Shown piece by piece: positions 1 through 4,812 of a stretch of 14,016 bases of DNA. The notes below the pieces were generated by a model that worked only from the letters and a program-made list of their open reading frames with translations, had not been told where the DNA came from and ran no database searches. Numbering within the stretch: the first letter of the stretch is position 1; each line of letters starts with the position of its first letter. Made by a program: the position numbers and the translations under genes. Origin of the DNA: CAYQSU01 sp964420325 (GTDB lineage Bacteria > Pseudomonadota > Alphaproteobacteria > Rhodospirillales > Defluviicoccaceae); assembly GCA_964420325.1 (NCBI GenBank), contig CAYQSU010000076.1:1-14016 (forward strand), in the 5' to 3' direction.

Positions 1-488
1 TTGCCTGCCGGCGCCCAGGCGAGCCGCCCGTCCAAAGCCGGTGCCGCACCATCGAGATCGGTCACGCCGGCACTCTGCGATCCGTCCTGGCCCTGATCGG
101 ATGCCGCCGCGGGTGAATGCGCGTCGGCGGATGCCGGTGCGTCCGCTGGCTCGCCCTCGGCCGGCTCACCGCGGTGCACGGGCTCGGCCGCGCTCGCCCG
201 CCCCGGCTCCGCGCCTCCTGAGTCGAGGGTCCGGGCGCCGCCGCCTCGACCGCTCTCGCTCGCGCCGGCGCCCGACCCCGGCTCCTCTCGTCCCGAACGG
301 CCGGCCTCTCCGGGCGCCCCAAGCGGATCGGAGCGTCGATGGGGGACCGAACGCAGATCGATCGCCGGCAGCAGATCCTCGAATGCAACTGATAGATGCG
401 CGAGAGCGGCCGCCGCGCCGGCGGCACCCAGCCGTTCGCGCGTCAACGAGGCCGCTCGGTCGGGAAAGCTGATCGCGAGGTCGTCCAT
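1..488 (-). CDS. Partial low-complexity protein, probably flagellar (FliK-like candidate), runs off left edge
   Basis: An open frame reads leftward from an ATG at 488 to the window edge without a stop: 162 codons plus two bases. A purine-rich ribosome binding site (GAGAGAGGG, 493-501 complement) lies just upstream, and a near-consensus sigma-54 promoter lies upstream of that. The first ~48 residues look like a folded or helical segment (MDDLAISFPDRAASL onward, then an Ala-rich helix and EDLLPAIDL). The rest is rich in Gly, Ala, Glu, Ser and Pro with no motif I recognise. A disordered N-terminal part is typical of the hook-length control protein FliK, and sigma-54 control next to a flagellin gene suggests a flagellar role. 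That identity is inference from context, since the conserved FliK C-terminal domain would lie outside the window. Overlapping frames here are Arg-rich shadows. Confidence 0.6.
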   Translation of the reverse strand, partial: MDDLAISFPDRAASLTRERLGAAGAAAALAHLSVAFEDLLPAIDLRSVPHRRSDPLGAPGEAGRSGREEPGSGAGASESGRGGGARTLDSGGAEPGRASAAEPVHRGEPAEGEPADAPASADAHSPAAASDQGQDGSQSAGVTDLDGAAPALDGRLAWAPAG

Positions 489-522
489 GGCACCCTCTCT
501 CTGCGTTGGGCCTTCCGCTTCG

Positions 523-538
523 AGCAATTCCCGGGCCA
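523..538 (-). promoter_or_regulatory. Sigma-54 (RpoN) -24/-12 promoter for the minus-strand gene
   Basis: The minus strand reads TGGCCCGGGAATTGCT. This matches the sigma-54 consensus TGGCACG-N4-TTGCW at every defined position except A to C at the fifth, with the required GG-N10-GC spacing. The predicted transcription start is near 512, giving a leader of about 24 bases that contains the ribosome binding site of the gene starting at 488. Sigma-54 drives many mid and late flagellar genes in alphaproteobacteria. I did not find an upstream activator site. Confidence 0.65.
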
Positions 539-748
539 GCTCCGCGTGCCGGACCCAATAGACTGATTCGCAAAACTATTTTCATGTCAGCCAAAACTGC
601 CTCGATCGGCAGTCGCGGCGGCGTCCCGGCACGTCCTGCCATGCCCGGGCGGAAAGTTGTGCCGGGCCGGGCGTCGGAGAAGCGCCGCCGGCGCGGCCGA
701 CGGAGCCGAGCGAATCCCCACCAAACACCACCTATACGAGAAAATATC

Positions 749-776
749 TGGACACTCGCGAAAATTGTGATACTCT
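749..776 (+). promoter_or_regulatory. Weak sigma-70-like promoter candidate for flagellin
   Basis: TGGACA (749-754, five of six matches to the -35 consensus) is followed after 16 bases by TACTCT (771-776, only three of six matches to -10), inside an A+T-rich patch. A start near 783 would give a leader of about 63 bases beginning just before the hairpin at 790-810. I looked for a sigma-54 site here and found only a poor GG-N10-GC (781-794) without the flanking consensus. No clear FliA-type sequence was seen. This is a low-confidence call. Confidence 0.25.
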
Positions 777-789
777 CATCGGTGGTAAC

Positions 790-810
790 GCGGCACGAGA
801 ACGGTGCCGC
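790..810 (+). promoter_or_regulatory. Hairpin in the flagellin mRNA 5' leader
   Basis: GCGGCAC (790-796) and GTGCCGC (804-810) form a perfect 7-bp G+C-rich stem with the loop GAGAACG, followed by TTCTTTTG. The structure sits 35 bases before the flagellin ATG and leaves the ribosome binding site at 835-839 free. It could be an attenuator-like terminator, an mRNA stabiliser, or a binding site for a regulator. In Caulobacter, FlbT acts on the 5' untranslated region of flagellin mRNA, and an flbT gene lies just downstream here. The link to FlbT is inference. Confidence 0.5.
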
Positions 811-845
811 TTCTTTTGCGAGTGCCCTAGAAACGGAGGCCCATC

Positions 846-1766
846 ATGGCTGACAAAGTTACGCTTTCCGCCGCGGTTCGCTCGAACCTGCTGACGCTCC
901 AGTTCACCCAGAAGCTGGTCGACCGCACCCAGGGGCGGCTGTCGACGGGCAAGGCCGTCAACAGCGCCATCGACGACGCGGTCAAGTTCTTCCAGGCGAA
1001 GTCCCTGAGCGATCGCGCCGGCGACCTGGCCGAGCGCAAGGACGGCATCGACCAGGGCGTCAGCACGCTGGAGACGGTGCTGAAGGCGACCGAGGCGATC
1101 GAGAGCCTGCTCAAGCAGATGAAGGGTATCTTCCAGACCGTCGCCAGCCAATCCGCCTCGGAGCGGGCATCGGCGGGTGAGCAGATCGCCACGCTGGCGC
1201 AGCAGATCCAGAAGCTGGTCAACGACTCGAGCTACCAGGGTCTCAACCTGATCAACAGCTCGACCGCCACGCTCACCGTCCGCTTCAGCGAGAAGACCGA
1301 CTCCAAGCTGGACGTCGAAGGCGTGCAGTTCGGCGCGTCGGCCCTCTACCTCGACTCCGACGGGGCGGCGCTGGACATCACCAACATCACCAACGTCGCG
1401 ACCTTCCTCTCCGGCATCGGCGGCTTCACGGGCCTCTTGTCGGGCTTCGAACTCTCCAATGCCGCGGACCTCGTGACGTTCAACAGCCGTGTCGCCCTCG
1501 CCATCCGCAACATCGAGCAGACGGTCGCCAACGTCCGCTCGAAGGCGGCGACGATCGCCACCAACGCCGCCATCCTGCAGGTCCGCCTCGACTTCACCGC
1601 CGAGTACACCAACGTGCTCAGCATCGGTGCCGACAAGCTCACCCTTGCCGACACCAACGAGGAGGGCGCCAACCTGATCTCGCTGCAGACCCGCCAGCAG
1701 CTCGGCATTCAGGCGCTCGCCTTCGCCGGCCAGGCGGAAAGCTCGATCCTCGGCCTCTTTCGATAA
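846..1766 (+). CDS. Flagellin (short, 306 residues)
   Basis: This is the structural subunit of the flagellar filament, exported by the flagellar type III system. The N-terminal D0/D1 helices are clear: VDRTQGRLSTGKAVNSAIDD around residues 25-45, then FFQAKSLSDRA and a long coiled segment to about 135 (SSYQGLNLINSS). The C-terminal D1/D0 part runs from about 215 (NIEQTVANVRSKAA) to the canonical ending ILGLFR. The middle, about 140-210, is short and rich in Ser, Thr and Asn, so the exposed domain is small. The protein has no cysteine. A ribosome binding site GGAGG at 835-839 fixes the start. A Maf-type glycosyltransferase lies downstream, so surface Ser/Thr residues may be glycosylated. It resembles flagellins I recall from Rhodospirillales, but no symbol is assigned because such genomes often carry several flagellins. 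Confidence 0.96.
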   Translation: MADKVTLSAAVRSNLLTLQFTQKLVDRTQGRLSTGKAVNSAIDDAVKFFQAKSLSDRAGDLAERKDGIDQGVSTLETVLKATEAIESLLKQMKGIFQTVASQSASERASAGEQIATLAQQIQKLVNDSSYQGLNLINSSTATLTVRFSEKTDSKLDVEGVQFGASALYLDSDGAALDITNITNVATFLSGIGGFTGLLSGFELSNAADLVTFNSRVALAIRNIEQTVANVRSKAATIATNAAILQVRLDFTAEYTNVLSIGADKLTLADTNEEGANLISLQTRQQLGIQALAFAGQAESSILGLFR

Positions 1767-1792
1767 TCCCGAGACCGAAGGAGCCTGAGCGA

Positions 1793-1823
1793 GGGGAGGC
1801 GTTTCGCCTCCCCTTTCTCGTTG
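1793..1823 (+). terminator. Intrinsic terminator of the flagellin gene
   Basis: GGGGAGGCG (1793-1801) and CGCCTCCCC (1805-1813) form a perfect 9-bp stem with a TTT loop, extendable by an A-T pair. It is followed by TTTCTCGTT. It begins 27 bases after the flagellin stop codon and should separate flagellin transcription from the flbT operon. Confidence 0.9.
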
Positions 1824-1869
1824 TTGAGGCGCAGGTCCGAAAGCGCGTATAGTCACATGCCGCCGCCAC

Positions 1870-1879
1870 TATAGATAAT
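1870..1879 (+). promoter_or_regulatory. Possible -10 region upstream of flbT
   Basis: TATAGATAAT contains two overlapping -10-like hexamers in the otherwise G+C-rich gap between the flagellin terminator and flbT (1824-1987). No good -35 lies at the right distance, and no sigma-54 GG-N10-GC site was found in the gap. A promoter is expected here because of the strong terminator upstream, but its exact position is uncertain. Confidence 0.25.
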
Positions 1880-1987
1880 CCTTCGCGATGGTTGCGCCCG
1901 GCTCGGAGCCCGCAACGGCGGCCACGAACACCCCTTTGCGCTGATGCGCTCTAGACGACGTCGAAAGCATGCAGAGGAGCGCCGGAA

Positions 1988-2494
1988 ATGGCATTGGTCA
2001 TTCACATAAAAAAAGACCAGCAGATCATCATAAACGGCGCCGTCATCGAAAACATAACCGGAAAGACCATCAGCCTTCTTCTCAAGAACGAGGCATCGAT
2101 TCTCCGTTCTGACGACGTTCTCTCGCCCGAGAATGCCGTCACGCCGGCCAGCCGCGCCTACTACGCCTTGCAGTGCATGTATCTGTTTCCGGAACGCCGC
2201 GACGAGCATTTACGCCTTTTTAAGGCGCTCGTTGATAGCTATGTCGCGGCGGCGCCCAGCGGCCGGCCGATCGTCGATCAGGTCCTGAGGTGCGTCGAGG
2301 CCGAGCAGTACTACGCGGCCCTGAAGGCGGCCCGGGATCTGATCCATCACGAAGGGAGAATCCTGTCCGATGCCCGACAACAGCTTAGTCAATCGCTATG
2401 CGGCGCCGCCGGCCCCGGGGAATCCGCGGCAGACCGAGGCCTGGGCGCTGACCCAGGCGGCGCTCCGCATGAAGCAGGCTCAGGAAGCGACTGA
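1988..2494 (+). CDS. flbT: FlbT, flagellin expression regulator
   Basis: FlbT family proteins act after transcription on flagellin synthesis; in Caulobacter FlbT associates with the flagellin mRNA leader and promotes its decay. The family pattern is visible: IHIKKDQQIIINGAVIEN (6-23), LLKNEASILRSDDVLSPENA (31-50), then PASRAYYALQCMYLFPE (53-69) and a helical C-terminal part to about 130 (YYAALKAARDLIHHEGRIL). The start at 1988 has an AGGAG ribosome binding site at 1975-1979. The frame stays open to 168 residues, longer than the roughly 130-150 usual for the family. The last ~40 residues are Gly/Ala-rich and overlap the start of flaF in another frame by 125 bases, so this tail may be a by-product of flaF coding. 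Confidence 0.93.
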   Translation: MALVIHIKKDQQIIINGAVIENITGKTISLLLKNEASILRSDDVLSPENAVTPASRAYYALQCMYLFPERRDEHLRLFKALVDSYVAAAPSGRPIVDQVLRCVEAEQYYAALKAARDLIHHEGRILSDARQQLSQSLCGAAGPGESAADRGLGADPGGAPHEAGSGSD

Positions 2495-2822
2495 TCGCGA
2501 AGCGATCCTGGCGGCGGCGCGCCTTAACTGGAGGTTGTGGACGATCTTCCAGTCCGAGCTCCTCGATCCGCAGTGCACGGTGCCGACGGACGTTCGCGTC
2601 AACGTTCTGACGCTGGCTCAGTTCGTCGACAAGCGCACCGTCGAAATCCTCGGCGACCCGCAGCCGGAGAAGCTCGACGCCCTGATCTCGATCGATCGTG
2701 AGCTGGCGGCGGGGCTGTACACGAAGGTGCCGGCGGACCGCGACGTGCCGCCACCGGGCGACGCCGTGGCGCTTGATGCGGCCGAGGCGGCCTCGTCCGC
2801 CCCCCTCAAGATCTCGGCCTGA
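2370..2822 (+). CDS. flaF: FlaF, flagellin assembly/secretion regulator
   Basis: FlaF proteins are small helical factors of alphaproteobacteria that work opposite FlbT and are needed for flagellin synthesis and secretion. The family core runs from about residue 8 (NRYAAPPAPGNPRQTEAWAL) through the helix with LNWRLWTIFQSELL (53-66), the segment VRVNVLTLAQFVDKRTVEIL (76-95) and the ending LISIDRELAAGL. The last ~35 residues are a Pro/Ala-rich extension beyond the usual ~115-120. The ribosome binding site GGGAG (2354-2358) lies 11 bases before the ATG, inside flbT. The start lies within flbT codon 128, where the conserved FlbT domain appears to end, so translation of the two genes is likely coupled. 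Confidence 0.92.
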   Translation: MPDNSLVNRYAAPPAPGNPRQTEAWALTQAALRMKQAQEATDREAILAAARLNWRLWTIFQSELLDPQCTVPTDVRVNVLTLAQFVDKRTVEILGDPQPEKLDALISIDRELAAGLYTKVPADRDVPPPGDAVALDAAEAASSAPLKISA

Positions 2823-2844
2823 GCAGAGCGGCATGGAGGCGAGG

Positions 2845-4812
2845 ATGACGACGACACCATCGCAGGCTGCCGCCCGCCGCGGCCGTTCGTTCGCCGCGGT
2901 GAAGGCCGCGATCAAGGCGAAGGACTGGGACACGGCCGAGGCTCTGGTCCGGCCTCTTCTCGATTCCGACCCGGACCGCCTCGAGGCGCTGTTCGCGCTG
3001 GCGGTCGTCCGCGTCCAGCGGGATGATCTCGCGGGTGCCAGGGACTTGCTCGATCACGCCATCGCGCTCGCTCCCGATGCCCGGGAGTGCGCGGATCTGC
3101 TCGCCGTCGTCCACGGCCTCGCCGGCGATCTGGACACCTCCGTCTACTACGGCAAGCTGGCGACCGCGCTGGCGCCCTCGCCCCGTCTCGCGGGGCTGCT
3201 GCCCGAAAAGTTCCCCACCTTCGCCCAGATCCTCCGCATCATCTCCGAGCGGCCGCTGTTGCAGAAGGCGGTCGGCCATTTCAGCCGCGGCGCCTGGCAC
3301 CAGGCCGAGTACTGGCTCCGGCAGCACCTCGCCTTCGAGCCGGACAGCCGCGACGCCCACGCCGCGCTCGGCGCCTGCCTCCTCGCCCAGGGTGCGGGCC
3401 GGGCGGCGGTAGAAGCGCTCCGCGCCGCCCGCCACCGGCTGCCGATGGATGCCGAGATCGCAAGCCTGCTCGGCCGGGCTCTCGCCGGCATCGGCAGCAT
3501 CCGCGAGGCCGAGGCCTGCCACCGCTGGGCGCAGATGCTCGCGCCGGAGAACGCCAGCCTCCATGCCACGGCGCTGGTCGACCGACTGTTCGATCCGGCG
3601 ACGGACGCGGCAGCGCTGGCGGCGGCCTTCCGGGCCTGGGGAGAGCGCTTCGGCCTTGCCGCCGATGGCGCGGCGCAGTGTCGCGTGGCTTCGTCCGACC
3701 GTCCCCTCACCGTCGGCTACCTGATCGCCGGCCAGGCCTGGACGCCTTCCGGCCAGGCCCTCGCCGACATCCTCTCGTGCCGCGATGCCGAGCGTTTCCC
3801 AGTCGTCGGCTTCGGTCACGGCGATCTCGGCACCGCCGCCAACGCCCGATTCCAGGTTGCGGTCGACCGCTGGCAGGACATCGCGGACTGCGATCCGCTG
3901 ACGCTGGCGGCCATGGTCCAGGCCGAAAGGGTCGACGTGCTCGTCGACGTCGCCGGCTTCTCCGCGCCCCAACTCCTCGTCGCGTTCGGCCGGCGCATGG
4001 CTCCCTGCCAGGCCGCCTGGATCGATGCGCCGCTCGGGACCGGCCTCGCGGCGATGGACTGTCTGCTCACGGACCGCGTCGCAGACCCCGGTCCCGGCTC
4101 TCGTCGCCCGTTCGTCGAGCGTCTCGTCCCCCTCGATCTCGGATGCGTGCTGGCGCGGCTGCCCGACGATGCGGGGGAGGTCCCGGCGGAGCCGCCGCAC
4201 CGCCCCCTCGTCTTCGCCGCGGACGTGCGGCTTGCCGACATCCACCCGTGGACGGTCGAGGAGTGGGCACGGGTGCTCCATGCCGAGCCGGAGTCGATCC
4301 TCGTCCTCCGCGACCAGGACTTCCGGCACCCGGACAACCTCGCGCAGCTGGTCGACGCCTTCGGCAACTTCGGCCTCGCGCACCGCGTGGAGGTCGCGGC
4401 CGATCCGAGGGCGGACGCGTTCTATGGCCAGGCCCACGTCCTCCTCCAGCCGCTTCCCTATCCGCAGCCGCAGGCGGCGCTCGAGGCCCTGTGGTGGGGC
4501 GTTCCGGTGGTCTGTCCGCTGGGCGAGGGCCGGCACGGCCGCCTCGCGGCAAGCCTGCTCCACCACCTCGGACTGGCTCCCGACATGGTCGCGGCGAGCG
4601 GTGACGACTACCTCCGCTGCGCCACGGGATGGGCGGCCGATGCGGACGCACGCCGCCGGCTCCGCCAGGGCATCCGTCAGCGCCTGCGCAGCGCGCCCTG
4701 CATGGACCCGCGGGCCAGGGCGCGCGATCTGGAAGCCGCCTGTCTCCGCATGTGGAGCGAGGTCGCACGACGGACTGACGGTGCTTCGGCAGCCGGGAGT
4801 CACGTGGCATGA
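2845..4812 (+). CDS. TPR protein with eroded O-GlcNAc-transferase-like (GT41/SPINDLY) domain
   Basis: The open frame extends upstream, but its extra N-terminus is an Arg-rich shadow of flaF. The ATG at 2845 has a ribosome binding site GGAGG (2835-2839), giving 655 residues; an ATG at 2833 is the alternative. Residues ~15-110 and 140-240 are TPR-like helix pairs (for example VKAAIKAKDWDTAEALVRPL, HAALGACLLAQGAGRAAVEAL). Residues ~286-640 follow the GT41 fold in order: VGY at 290, VDVLVDVAGFS (363-373), MAPCQAAWIDAPLGTG (385-400), IHPWTVEEW (466-474), ALWWGVPVV (548-556) and a SLLHHLGL segment. Key OGT residues look changed: no His after VGY, Asp at the UDP-binding Lys position, PQA for HTT. 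It probably acts in flagellin modification with the next gene, either as a divergent glycosyltransferase or as a flagellin-binding adaptor. The stop overlaps the maf start (ATGA). Confidence 0.85.
   Translation: MTTTPSQAAARRGRSFAAVKAAIKAKDWDTAEALVRPLLDSDPDRLEALFALAVVRVQRDDLAGARDLLDHAIALAPDARECADLLAVVHGLAGDLDTSVYYGKLATALAPSPRLAGLLPEKFPTFAQILRIISERPLLQKAVGHFSRGAWHQAEYWLRQHLAFEPDSRDAHAALGACLLAQGAGRAAVEALRAARHRLPMDAEIASLLGRALAGIGSIREAEACHRWAQMLAPENASLHATALVDRLFDPATDAAALAAAFRAWGERFGLAADGAAQCRVASSDRPLTVGYLIAGQAWTPSGQALADILSCRDAERFPVVGFGHGDLGTAANARFQVAVDRWQDIADCDPLTLAAMVQAERVDVLVDVAGFSAPQLLVAFGRRMAPCQAAWIDAPLGTGLAAMDCLLTDRVADPGPGSRRPFVERLVPLDLGCVLARLPDDAGEVPAEPPHRPLVFAADVRLADIHPWTVEEWARVLHAEPESILVLRDQDFRHPDNLAQLVDAFGNFGLAHRVEVAADPRADAFYGQAHVLLQPLPYPQPQAALEALWWGVPVVCPLGEGRHGRLAASLLHHLGLAPDMVAASGDDYLRCATGWAADADARRRLRQGIRQRLRSAPCMDPRARARDLEAACLRMWSEVARRTDGASAAGSHVA

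Larger units (their letters stand above)
489..845. other. Divergent intergenic region between the partial flagellar gene and flagellin
   Basis: These 357 bases hold no convincing gene. The left end carries the sigma-54 promoter and ribosome binding site of the leftward gene. Two patches are clearly more A+T rich than the surroundings (about 563-600 and 738-775), as expected of promoter DNA. A short dyad, ACTGCC-TCGATC-GGCAGT, lies at 596-613. The right end carries a weak promoter-like sequence, the flagellin leader hairpin and the flagellin ribosome binding site. The stretch between about 614 and 735 shows nothing I can name. Confidence 0.6.

Noticed and set aside
41..472. Plus-strand 143-residue frame
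   Set aside because: Arg/Pro-rich shadow opposite the leftward gene; no ribosome binding site or recognisable domain, and the opposite frame has a good start and promoter.
166..642. Minus-strand 158-residue frame overlapping the leftward gene
   Set aside because: It would place the sigma-54 promoter inside coding sequence, its composition is Arg/Gly-rich, and it has no recognisable motif.
781..794. Sigma-54 site for flagellin
   Set aside because: Only the GG-N10-GC skeleton is present; the flanking consensus (CACG and TT) is missing and it overlaps the leader hairpin.
506..853. Plus-strand 115-residue frame across the intergenic region
   Set aside because: Covers the promoter, hairpin and flagellin ribosome binding site; basic, low-complexity product without domain.
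2698..2844. N-terminal extension of the TPR/GT41-like protein
   Set aside because: The added residues are an Arg-rich out-of-frame reading of flaF; a proper ribosome binding site supports the ATG at 2845.
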